NCBI GenBank assembly: GCA_003241175.1
Contig: QFOI01000161.1
Coordinates: 1-7,644 of the forward strand
Origin: Pseudopedobacter saltans
Lineage (GTDB): Bacteria > Bacteroidota > Bacteroidia > Chitinophagales > Chitinophagaceae
Direction: 5' to 3'
Length of the DNA: 7,644 nucleotides
Shown: positions 1 to 7,602 of the stretch, piece by piece
Position numbering within the stretch: position 1 is the first letter of the stretch
How the letters are laid out: each line of letters begins with the position of its first letter
Program-made: the position numbers and the translations under genes
The notes under the pieces: generated by a model
The model's database searches: none
The model's input: only the letters and a program-made list of their open reading frames with translations
Told to the model about the DNA's origin: nothing

Positions 1-900
1 TGGATTAGTTTTATCTATCAGATGCAAGACGATATCTGTCAAGCTTTGGAAGATGCGGATGGTAAAGCGAAGTTTTTTGAAGAAAAATGGGAACGTCCAG
101 GTGGTGGTGGTGGACGTACAAGAGTTATCAAAGATGGTGGTGTATTTGAAAAAGGTGGTGTGAATGTTTCTACCGTGTACGGAAAAGTTACCGACCAGAT
201 GCGAAAAGCCATTCCGGATATGAATGGAGATAGCTGGTTTGCCTGCGGGATGAGTATGGTTCTGCATCCCTCCAATCCGTTTGTACCGACAACGCATTGC
301 AATTACCGTATGTTCGAATTGTATGATGCGAATGGAGAGATCACGGATCGTTGGTTTGGAGGTGGTACGGACTTGACACCTTACTATTTGTTTGAAGAAG
401 ATGCACAGTTGTTTCACCAAACTTATAAAGATATTTGCGATCAATACGATCCTTCCTTTTTCTCAAAAATGAAAGCAGATTGTGACGAATATTTTTCCAA
501 TCATCATCGCAACAATGAAAATCGTGGTATTGGTGGTATTTTCTACGATCATTGTCGCCCAAGCGAAAAGCAAAACACAGCGTTTTGGATGGAATTTGCA
601 AAAGATTGTGGCTATGCACTTTTACAATCCTATATTCCAATAGTGAATAGAAGAAAAGGATTACCATTTACCCCTGCAAACAAATATTGGCAAGAAATAA
701 GACGTGGTCGATATGTGGAGTTCAATTTAGTTTGGGACAGAGGAACTATTTTCGGCTTGAAAACCAATGGGCGTACAGAAAGCATATTGATGAGTTTGCC
801 TCCGACAGTGCGTTTTGAGTATGACTATCATCCAGAATCAGGTACAGAAGAAGCGAAAGTAGAAGAAGTTTGTTTGCATCCAAGAGAATGGACAAAATAA
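1..900 (+). CDS. hemF: Oxygen-dependent coproporphyrinogen III oxidase, 5' end cut by the window
   Basis: HemF oxidatively decarboxylates two propionate side chains of coproporphyrinogen III to vinyl groups, giving protoporphyrinogen IX with O2 as oxidant. It is normally a soluble homodimer. Frame 1 is open from base 1, and its first codons (WISFIYQMQDDICQAL) align by eye with the E. coli HemF N-terminus (FLLNLQDTICQQL). The ATG at 22 is therefore internal, and only about 8-15 codons lie outside the window. Family blocks appear in order, numbered from the first window codon: the glycine-rich GGGGGRTRV (about 34-42), HPSNPFVPTTH (89-99), WFGGGTDLTPYY (118-129), HHRNNENRGIGGIF (168-181) and RRGRYVEFNLVWDRGT (about 234-249). 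The conserved histidines matching E. coli H96, H106, H145 and H175 are H89, H99, H139 and H169. The C-terminus is intact and ends at TAA. hemB follows on the same strand. Needing O2, the enzyme implies an aerobic or microaerobic lifestyle. Confidence 0.96.
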   Translation, partial: WISFIYQMQDDICQALEDADGKAKFFEEKWERPGGGGGRTRVIKDGGVFEKGGVNVSTVYGKVTDQMRKAIPDMNGDSWFACGMSMVLHPSNPFVPTTHCNYRMFELYDANGEITDRWFGGGTDLTPYYLFEEDAQLFHQTYKDICDQYDPSFFSKMKADCDEYFSNHHRNNENRGIGGIFYDHCRPSEKQNTAFWMEFAKDCGYALLQSYIPIVNRRKGLPFTPANKYWQEIRRGRYVEFNLVWDRGTIFGLKTNGRTESILMSLPPTVRFEYDYHPESGTEEAKVEEVCLHPREWTK

Positions 901-916
901 TAGTGAATAATTAATC

Positions 917-954
917 ATGAATGATGAAAATTTCTTTCATAATTCTTCATTCAT
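917..954. repeat. Imperfect AT-rich inverted repeat in the hemF-hemB spacer
   Basis: The arms ATGAATGATGAA (917-928) and TTCTTCATTCAT (943-954) are inverse complements with one mismatch in 12. A second, shorter pairing, ATGAAA (924-929) with TTTCAT (935-940), is nested inside and partly competes with the first. The arms contain almost no G/C and no clean T-run follows, so this is a poor terminator. It may be a relic of a small dispersed intergenic repeat or a weak mRNA-processing or stability hairpin. No convincing Bacteroidota promoter (TTG, about 19 bp, TAnnTTTG) is visible in the 74-bp spacer. Confidence 0.4.
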
Positions 955-974
955 AAATCATAAATATTGCTATC

Positions 975-1967
975 GTGTATTTACAAAGAAGAAACAGGAC
1001 ATTAAGAAGAACCAATTCGATTAGACAGATTGTAAGAGAAACAACATTGACGCCGGCGGATTTTATGGCGCCAGTATTCGTTGTAGAACGAAAGGATGAA
1101 AAATATGAAATTCCTTCCATGTCGGGGTATTACCGCTATTCATTGGATCTTTTGGTAAAGGAAGTAAAAGAGTTGTATAGTCTAGGCATAAGAGCAATCA
1201 ATCCTTATGTAAAATGTGATGATAGTTTAAAAGACAATATCGGAACAGAATCTTGGAATCCAAATGGTTTGATGCAAAGAGCCATTAAGGAAATCAAAAA
1301 TGCCGTTCCTGAAATGATTATCATGAGTGACGTGGCATTGGATCCTTATTCAATATACGGTCACGACGGTATCATCAAAAATGGTCATATTGACAATGAT
1401 CTAACCGTTGATGCGTTGACAAAAATGAGTTTGAGTCATGCGGAAGCGGGTGTAGACTATGTAGCACCGAGTGATATGATGGATGGTCGTGTTTCTGCTT
1501 TCCGTGAGGCATTTGAAGAAAATGGATACAATAATGTCGGTATCATGAGTTATGCCGCAAAATATGCTTCCTGCTTTTATGGTCCTTTCCGTGATGCGTT
1601 GGACAGTGCTCCAGTTGACAATCAAGATATCCCCAAAGACAAAAAGACCTATCAAATGGATCCTGCCAATAGGAGAGAAGCTTTGAAGGAAACTTTGGAT
1701 GATATTGAAGAAGGTGCGGATATGGTTATGGTAAAACCCGCGATGGCTTATTTGGATATTTTGCGTGAGGTTCGCGACAATGTGTTGGTGCCTGTTTGCG
1801 CTTATCAAGTGAGTGGTGAATATGCGATGATTAAAGCTGCTGCGCAAAATGGTTGGTTAGATAGCGAAGCGAGCATGATGGAAAGCTTGATGTGTATCAA
1901 ACGTGCCGGAGCGGATTTGATCTCTACGTATTTTGCAAAAGAAGCATCGAAGATTTTGAATAGTTAG
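975..1967 (+). CDS. hemB: Delta-aminolevulinic acid dehydratase (porphobilinogen synthase), aspartate-type metal site
   Basis: HemB condenses two 5-aminolevulinate molecules to porphobilinogen, the first common tetrapyrrole precursor. It acts in the cytoplasm, usually as an octamer. The 330-residue length is normal. The two Schiff-base lysines are K196 (in SYAAKYASCFYGPFRDA) and K254 (in MVMVKPAMAYLD). The metal loop reads DVALDPYSIYGHDG (119-132), with A121, D123 and D131 where Zn-dependent enzymes carry three cysteines. This is the Pseudomonas/plant-like Mg-responsive type. The block YQMDPANRREAL (226-237) corresponds to the region holding the allosteric Mg site in such enzymes. The start is GTG at 975: an in-frame TAA lies at 954-956, and no ATG, GTG or TTG falls between. 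Homologues begin with a similar LQRRNR block, so the start is plausible despite having no Shine-Dalgarno motif. The gene lies 74 bp after hemF, is probably co-transcribed with it, and is followed by a hairpin terminator. Confidence 0.97.
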   Translation: MYLQRRNRTLRRTNSIRQIVRETTLTPADFMAPVFVVERKDEKYEIPSMSGYYRYSLDLLVKEVKELYSLGIRAINPYVKCDDSLKDNIGTESWNPNGLMQRAIKEIKNAVPEMIIMSDVALDPYSIYGHDGIIKNGHIDNDLTVDALTKMSLSHAEAGVDYVAPSDMMDGRVSAFREAFEENGYNNVGIMSYAAKYASCFYGPFRDALDSAPVDNQDIPKDKKTYQMDPANRREALKETLDDIEEGADMVMVKPAMAYLDILREVRDNVLVPVCAYQVSGEYAMIKAAAQNGWLDSEASMMESLMCIKRAGADLISTYFAKEASKILNS

Positions 1968-1987
1968 TTGGTTAAGATCTGATATGT

Positions 1988-2027
1988 AAACAAGCGCAAT
2001 TGAATTCCAATTGCGCTTGTTTTGTTT
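1988..2027 (+). terminator. Intrinsic terminator after hemB, possibly bidirectional
   Basis: The arms at 1988-2002 (AAACAAGCGCAATTG) and 2008-2022 (CAATTGCGCTTGTTT) form a perfect 15-bp stem around the 5-base loop AATTC. On the + strand the stem runs into a T-rich tract ending near 2027, and it lies 21 bases after the hemB stop. The A-run at the left base of the stem gives a short T-run on the - strand, where the hairpin lies about 60 bases past the adaptor stop. It could therefore also end the convergent efflux operon, though less strongly. Confidence 0.85.
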
Positions 2028-2084
2028 AGGAAAAGAATGTTTAGTGTTTCATTTAGCTATTGTATAATAGTGTATGAAAAAAAA

Positions 2085-3227
2085 TTAATCATCATCTTCC
2101 ATTGGATTTTTTAATGCTCCGATTAGACTATAAGCGCCATTAATAGCAATTTTTGTATGTAAATAATCTATATTTTTATTAGGGAGTAATGCCGTATAAC
2201 CATTTTCCGAATTGCCAGTTTGTACTTCCTGCATATAGAATTTATGACCATCGTCTGTAGTAAAAATATAGTCCTTTCCAAAATATCTGACTACTGCATC
2301 ATCAGGTACAGAAACGGAAGTGCCACCACCTATCGCAAATCTTCCATTCAAAAACATACCTGGAGCCATATGAGGGAGCTCTTTTTCAAAATGACAATGT
2401 ACCAATGCTTTTCCAATACTATCTACATCTTTAGCTACCAAAATTACTTCCACAGGATATAGTTTAGTGGTGTCATCATTGAGATAAACAACGCCCGTCA
2501 TTCCTGGTTTAAATAAAGGCAAATCCTTTTCAAATACAGCCATAGCTGCATGTAAGTCTGAAGGATTAATCAAACTAAACAATATATCTGAAGGATTGAC
2601 ATATTGTCCCAAATTGACATTTACTTGAGATACAAAACCAGAGATCGGCGCATACACAGGGATATCCACAGTCAAACTCCCAGCATGTAAATTTTTCGGA
2701 GAAATATGTAGAATCTGTAGTTTTTGTTCCAAACTTTTTAAAATGGCCTCTTGTGCTTGATACTGACTAAGTATTAATTGATAATTTTTTATAGTAGCCG
2801 CATCATTTTGACTTAATTTTTTTTGACGAGCAAGATCTGTTTGCAAATAATTTAATTGCGCTTTTGCAGTCAAGTAATCTTGCTGTACTTGTACGTATGA
2901 TTGATCTTCTAGAGTGGCGATTTTTTCCCCTTTTTGAACTTTCATACCTGGCAATAAATGAATTGATTTTACATAACCACCAAACGGGAAACTTACCGAA
3001 ACTAAATTAGTAGGAGGCACATCTACCGTCCCACTTACTTGAATTTGGGATGAAATATTTCGCATAGTCGGATATCCTATCGTTACGCCTTCATTTTTTA
3101 ACTGCGTATCGTTGAAGACAACAACATTGGGATCTGAAGGCTTTTTTTCCACATTATCTGTGTTACTATTTGATTTACAAGAAATAAAACAACTTGCAAA
3201 TACGATATAAATTAAAATATTTTTCAT
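2085..3227 (-). CDS. RND efflux periplasmic adaptor (membrane fusion) lipoprotein, CzcB/CusB-like
   Basis: This is the membrane fusion subunit of a tripartite exporter. It would sit in the periplasm and link the inner-membrane RND pump to the outer-membrane channel. The N-terminus is a lipoprotein signal: a hydrophobic stretch (residues 4-16) and a lipobox-like FISC with C17 as the likely lipidated residue, followed by a Ser/Asn-rich linker. Next come a first lipoyl half (about 75-108, with GGYVKSIHLLPGMKVQKGE), an alpha-helical hairpin (about 109-175), a second lipoyl half (about 188-220, with APISGFVSQVNVNLGQYV), a beta-barrel (about 225-300) and a membrane-proximal domain (about 303-370). 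The protein is 380 residues long with an acidic tail (MEDDD). I see no CusF-like, YHS or His-rich metal-binding extension. Its ATG lies one base after the pump-channel stop (TAG-T-ATG) in an A-rich context, so the two are surely one transcript and probably translationally coupled. The substrate must be inferred from the pump. Confidence 0.92.
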   Translation of the reverse strand: MKNILIYIVFASCFISCKSNSNTDNVEKKPSDPNVVVFNDTQLKNEGVTIGYPTMRNISSQIQVSGTVDVPPTNLVSVSFPFGGYVKSIHLLPGMKVQKGEKIATLEDQSYVQVQQDYLTAKAQLNYLQTDLARQKKLSQNDAATIKNYQLILSQYQAQEAILKSLEQKLQILHISPKNLHAGSLTVDIPVYAPISGFVSQVNVNLGQYVNPSDILFSLINPSDLHAAMAVFEKDLPLFKPGMTGVVYLNDDTTKLYPVEVILVAKDVDSIGKALVHCHFEKELPHMAPGMFLNGRFAIGGGTSVSVPDDAVVRYFGKDYIFTTDDGHKFYMQEVQTGNSENGYTALLPNKNIDYLHTKIAINGAYSLIGALKNPMEDDD

Positions 3228-3228
3228 A

Positions 3229-6200
3229 CTAATTTTCGTTTTGAGAAAGAAAATATTGTAGTTGGATTTGATCTAGTTGGAATGCATTTAATTGATCGAT
3301 ATAACTACTATAAATAGAAATAGAATTACGCATCAGTTGTAACCAATCCAGATAATTTATTTCTCCATTTTTATATTGCAAAACCGCATTTTGCGTAATT
3401 ATATCCGCTTGCTTTTTTCCAAAATTTTTATAGTAATCTACAGATTGCATATCTTTTTGGTACTGATAATAGATTTTTTGCATTTCCATTTTAAGATTTT
3501 GCTGTGCCGCTTCAGAATTAGCGACGACAAGGTCAGCACCCATTTTAGCTGCTTTTATTTTATTTTTTTGCGCTTTATTGAACAATGGAATACCCAAGCC
3601 AATTTGCCCAGAATTAAATCGCCGACCTGCACCATAATAATGATCGACCTGTGCTCGATCTGCTTGCCAGCCAACAAAAGATTGATTATTGTACCCTAAT
3701 GTTATGTCAGGTGTAAGTTTAGACTTTTCCGCAACAATTTGATCATTGGCCATTTTTTCCAAACTTTTATAGTATGCCAATAATGGATGATTAGACGCCA
3801 TTGTTGTATCAAATATCAAACGAGCATCACTTAAAGTGTCCACAACTATAGGCAAATTCTCCATATTTAACAAAGCCGCTAATTGCGCTTGTGCTGATTT
3901 TTGATCTTGCAAAATCAATTGGGATTGTAGTTGCAATTGGTGTGCTTCATTATCCAGCGTCGTTTTTTCTAATATGGTGGATTCTCCTTCTTGATGACGC
4001 AATTGTGCCACTTTAGAAATCTGACTATAAATAGAATCCAACTGTTGTAATAATTTTTGCTTTGCCACAGAATACTCAATTTGCAAATACGCAGTCCTCA
4101 CCCATTGTGCTATAGTAGCTTGTTGGATTTTAGTTTGTATTTGACTCGTATTCCATTGGTCTAACAACACTTGCTTTTGCTTTTTATATACGGATGGAAG
4201 CGAAAAACTCTGTGCAATGGAAAATTTATTATCAAAAGCCCAACTATTTACTTGACCAAAGTCACCTGCAATCTGAGTATTAGGCAGCATTGCCGCAGTG
4301 CCTGTTAATGCTTGATTATATTTTTCATTTAATTTACTTGCGGATATTTGCAAATTATTTTCTTTTGCAATACTCAATGCTTCTTGTAATGTCAAACTGC
4401 GCTGTGCACTAACCTTACTATTTCCCAAAAGCACAAGACTTCCTATTAATAATATAGGGATTATAGTGGATAATTTCATAGTATCTTTTTTTGCTTTTCT
4501 AGTTTCAATTAATAAATACAAACAAGGCAAAACTAAGAGCGTCAATATTGTAGCAGTAATCAAACCTCCAATAACTACAGTTGCCAAAGGCCTTTGTACT
4601 TCAGCTCCGGCTCCATTACTCACTGCCATCGGTAAAAATCCTAAAGATGCAACAGCTGCTGTCATCAATACTGGTCTTAACCTTGTTGTAGTCGCCTGAA
4701 TAATCACTTTGAATAAATCCTTTTCCGTACTATGGATTCGATTCATTTCTGTAATTAAAACGATCCCATTTAAAACTGCTACCCCAAAGAGTGCGATAAA
4801 GCCAACGCCTGCGGAAATACTAAAAGGCAAACCTCGTAACCAAAGCGCAACAACGCCGCCAATAATAGACAATGGAATGGCTGAAAAGATCAATGTGCAA
4901 TATCTTAGTTGTTGAAATGCAAAAAATAAAATCAAATAAATCAATAGTAATGCCACTGGAACAGCAATCTGCAAACGCGCTGTAGCGTGTTGGAGATTTT
5001 CATATTGTCCACCAAAAGTGATGTAATAACCAGTGGGTAATTTCAATTTTTGTTGTACTTTTTCTTGTAATTCTTTTACAATACTTTCGATATCACGACC
5101 ACGGACATTAAACCCGGCAGTGATACGGCGTCTCGCATCTTCTCGTTGAATTTGATACGGCCCATCATCAATTTTTATAGTTGCTAATTGATTCATGGGA
5201 ATCTGTGTACCATCTGAAAGCGGAATTTGCAAATTTTGAATTTCATTGATATTCATTTTTTGTTTCTCATTCATCCGAAGGACCAAATCAAAACGTTTAT
5301 CACCTTCAAATACAAATCCAGCAGTCGCCCCAGCATAAGCCGTTTGTAAGGTCTGATTCACTTCCGAAATACTTACGCCATATCTTGCTAATGCATCTCG
5401 ATTATATCGTACTACTAATTGCCCAATTCCTGTCACCGTTTCTTGATATAAATCTTTAGCACCATTTAACGACTTAATAAGTTGCATTAATCGATCATTA
5501 TAGGTAGACAGCGTATCCAAATCATCTCCAAAAATTTTGCAAACTACATCTTGCTTGGAACCTGTCATTAATTCATTAAAACGCATCTGTACAGGATAAC
5601 TAAAACCTACTGCCACCTCTGGAATATTGGACAAAACTTTGGACATTTTATCTGCCAATTCCGGAAATGAATGTGCAGAAGTCCATTGAGACTTCGGTTT
5701 TAAGATAACCATCATATCCGCCGCATTCATAGGCATCGGGTCTGTTGGGATCTCGCCACTGCCAATTTTAACGACTACTTTCTGGATTTCTGGAAAACTA
5801 TCCTTGAGCATACCGGCGGTTTTTTGAGTTACTTCCACCGTATGCGTCAGAGAAGTTCCCGATAAAAGTCGTGTATCAATCGCAAAATCACCTTCTTCTA
5901 GTTGGGGAATAAATTCACCACCTAATGTTGTCATCAAATAAACAGCTCCCGCAAAACACACAAACGCAATACTGACTATAACTTTTGAATGATTTAATGT
6001 TCGTTTTAATAGGGGTAAATACAACTGTGTAATTTTGTTCATCCATTTGTCCGAAAGACTATCCTTATGTTTTACTTTTTTACTTAAAACTAAAGAAGTC
6101 ATCACGGGAATATAAGTCAAGGACAATAAAAATGCACCAATCACGGCAAAGGAAACCGTCTGCGCCATCGGACGGAACATTTTACCTTCAATTCCCTGCA

Positions 6201-7602
6201 AACTCAATATGGGCAAATAAACTATTAAAATAATTATTTGTCCAAATGCCGCGCTATGCATCATCCTTTCGGAAGCATGCTCTACATCGCCATCCATTTG
6301 CGCAGTAGTAAGTTTCATGCCATCTTGATAGCCTTTACTGTAGCGAATATGATGCATCACAGCCTCAACTATAATTACTGCGCCATCCACAATCATCCCA
6401 AAATCTAAAGCACCCAAACTCATCAAATTACCACTCACCCCAAAAAGATTCATCAGGATAATGGCAAATAACATCGACAAGGGAATAACAGAGGCAACTA
6501 TTAAACCTGCACGTAAATTTCCCAAGAACAAAACCAATACAAAGACAACTATAATGGCACCTTCGAGCAAATTATGTTCGACAGTACCGATAGCATTATT
6601 TACCATTTTTGTCCGATCTAAAAAGGCTTCGATCTTCACGCCTTTTGGTAAAGTCTTTTGGATTTCGGCGACTTTGGTTTTAATGTCTTTGATAACTTTG
6701 CTACTATTCGCACCTTTCAACATCATAACAACAGCACCAGAGACCTCTCCCTCTCCGTTAAAAACCATTGCGCCATATTTGATGGCATGGCCATATTGCA
6801 CTTCGGCGACATCTCTGATAAGAATAGGGGTGTTGCCAGATTTTTTAACTACAATTTTCTTAATCGCATCCAAATTAGAGACTAAACCATCACTTCGAAT
6901 AAATAAAGTTTGCGGACCTTTTTCAATATATGCGCCACCTGCATTTTGATTATTTGCCTGCAAGGCGCTGTATACATCTTCAATTGTGATGTGAAAAGAC
7001 TTTAATTTTTCAGGACTAATAGCAACTTCATATTGTTTCAAATTGCCTCCAAAACTACTCACGTCGGCCACACCGGGCGTGCCCATCAATTGTCGGCGAA
7101 CAATCCAATCTTGAATTTCGCGCAGTTTTGCAAGATCATATTTGCGTTCATATCCGGGTAGTGGACGAACTACATATTGATAAATCTCCCCTAAACCAGT
7201 AGAAACAGGACCAAGCGTCGGCGTACCCATCCCTGCCGGAATCTCTTGTTGCACTTGAGCCAATCGCTCAGAGATCTGTTGTCTCGCCCAATACACATCG
7301 GTCGATTCATTAAAAACGATAGTCACAATACTTAATCCGAAACGAGAAAAGCTCCTTTGTTCAATTATTCCAGGAACATTACGAGTGGCTTGCTCAATGG
7401 GAACAGTAAGAAACCGTTCTACATCAGGCGCACTCAGACTAGGTGAACTAGTTATCACCATCACTTGATTATTGGTAATATCAGGCACCGCATCGATGGG
7501 CAATTGCGTCACAGAGTAACTGCCATAACCGATCAGGCCTAATACCAATAAAATAACGATCAGTTTATTCCGAAGAGAAAACTGAATAATTTTATTTAGC
7601 AT
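3229..7602 (-). CDS. CzcA-type heavy-metal RND efflux pump fused to a CzcC/TolC-type outer-membrane channel
   Basis: This 1457-residue protein joins two normally separate subunits. Residues 1-1035 are a complete HME-RND proton/metal antiporter: membrane segment 1 (about 13-32), a periplasmic loop, segments 2-6 (about 345-505), segment 7 (540-558), a second periplasmic loop, and segments 8-12 (about 877-1031). Segment 4 carries DFGMIVDGAVIIVEA with the proton-relay acids D400, D406 and E413, as in CzcA. Positions aligned by eye with the CusA substrate methionines M573, M623 and M672 are D576, A627 and E677, which suggests divalent cations rather than Cu+/Ag+. After the basic segment KAKKD comes a signal-peptide-like stretch (1042-1066) and then two outer-membrane-efflux repeats (about 1070-1255 and 1270-1457), including LTLQEAL and GIPLFNKAQKNK. 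I chose the ATG at 7602 because MLNKIIQFS matches usual CzcA starts. A TTG at 7617 would add five residues, and the frame stays open to the window edge. The adaptor gene follows directly. The exact metal is unknown. Confidence 0.94.
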   Translation of the reverse strand: MLNKIIQFSLRNKLIVILLVLGLIGYGSYSVTQLPIDAVPDITNNQVMVITSSPSLSAPDVERFLTVPIEQATRNVPGIIEQRSFSRFGLSIVTIVFNESTDVYWARQQISERLAQVQQEIPAGMGTPTLGPVSTGLGEIYQYVVRPLPGYERKYDLAKLREIQDWIVRRQLMGTPGVADVSSFGGNLKQYEVAISPEKLKSFHITIEDVYSALQANNQNAGGAYIEKGPQTLFIRSDGLVSNLDAIKKIVVKKSGNTPILIRDVAEVQYGHAIKYGAMVFNGEGEVSGAVVMMLKGANSSKVIKDIKTKVAEIQKTLPKGVKIEAFLDRTKMVNNAIGTVEHNLLEGAIIVVFVLVLFLGNLRAGLIVASVIPLSMLFAIILMNLFGVSGNLMSLGALDFGMIVDGAVIIVEAVMHHIRYSKGYQDGMKLTTAQMDGDVEHASERMMHSAAFGQIIILIVYLPILSLQGIEGKMFRPMAQTVSFAVIGAFLLSLTYIPVMTSLVLSKKVKHKDSLSDKWMNKITQLYLPLLKRTLNHSKVIVSIAFVCFAGAVYLMTTLGGEFIPQLEEGDFAIDTRLLSGTSLTHTVEVTQKTAGMLKDSFPEIQKVVVKIGSGEIPTDPMPMNAADMMVILKPKSQWTSAHSFPELADKMSKVLSNIPEVAVGFSYPVQMRFNELMTGSKQDVVCKIFGDDLDTLSTYNDRLMQLIKSLNGAKDLYQETVTGIGQLVVRYNRDALARYGVSISEVNQTLQTAYAGATAGFVFEGDKRFDLVLRMNEKQKMNINEIQNLQIPLSDGTQIPMNQLATIKIDDGPYQIQREDARRRITAGFNVRGRDIESIVKELQEKVQQKLKLPTGYYITFGGQYENLQHATARLQIAVPVALLLIYLILFFAFQQLRYCTLIFSAIPLSIIGGVVALWLRGLPFSISAGVGFIALFGVAVLNGIVLITEMNRIHSTEKDLFKVIIQATTTRLRPVLMTAAVASLGFLPMAVSNGAGAEVQRPLATVVIGGLITATILTLLVLPCLYLLIETRKAKKDTMKLSTIIPILLIGSLVLLGNSKVSAQRSLTLQEALSIAKENNLQISASKLNEKYNQALTGTAAMLPNTQIAGDFGQVNSWAFDNKFSIAQSFSLPSVYKKQKQVLLDQWNTSQIQTKIQQATIAQWVRTAYLQIEYSVAKQKLLQQLDSIYSQISKVAQLRHQEGESTILEKTTLDNEAHQLQLQSQLILQDQKSAQAQLAALLNMENLPIVVDTLSDARLIFDTTMASNHPLLAYYKSLEKMANDQIVAEKSKLTPDITLGYNNQSFVGWQADRAQVDHYYGAGRRFNSGQIGLGIPLFNKAQKNKIKAAKMGADLVVANSEAAQQNLKMEMQKIYYQYQKDMQSVDYYKNFGKKQADIITQNAVLQYKNGEINYLDWLQLMRNSISIYSSYIDQLNAFQLDQIQLQYFLSQNEN
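4405..4479 (-). other. Internal signal-peptide-like segment at the pump-channel joint
   Basis: Residues 1042-1066 of the fusion have the three parts of a Sec signal peptide: a start-like Met-Lys, a hydrophobic core (IIPILLIGSLVLL) and a polar end with a signal peptidase I-type VSA before QRS. RND pumps end in the cytoplasm after segment 12, and the joint KAKKD is basic. The stretch would therefore act as a thirteenth crossing that sends the channel half into the periplasm. Cleavage after A1066 would free the channel. No cysteine is near, so the channel would not be a lipoprotein. The ATG at 4479 could also serve as an internal start. Confidence 0.7.

Noticed and set aside
22..24. ATG at 22 as the hemF start
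   Set aside because: The upstream in-frame codons continue to match the HemF N-terminus, so the gene enters from outside the window.
341..667. 108-codon open frame on the - strand within hemF
   Set aside because: It is antisense to a highly conserved HemF region and has no domain-like sequence.
957..974. TAAATATTG as a Bacteroidota -7 promoter element for hemB
   Set aside because: It matches TAnnTTTG poorly and has no properly spaced TTG box, and it would leave almost no leader before the GTG.
1401..1847. 148-codon open frame on the - strand within hemB
   Set aside because: It is antisense to the catalytic part of hemB and its composition fits a reverse-frame artefact.
2057..2070. CTATT-GTAT-AATAG hairpin near the adaptor stop
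   Set aside because: The stem is only 5 bp and nearly all A/T, with no T-run on the - strand side, so it is too weak to call a terminator.
6461..6949. 162-codon open frame on the + strand
   Set aside because: It lies wholly inside the strongly supported pump gene on the other strand and its translation shows no recognisable family motif, so it is a shadow frame.
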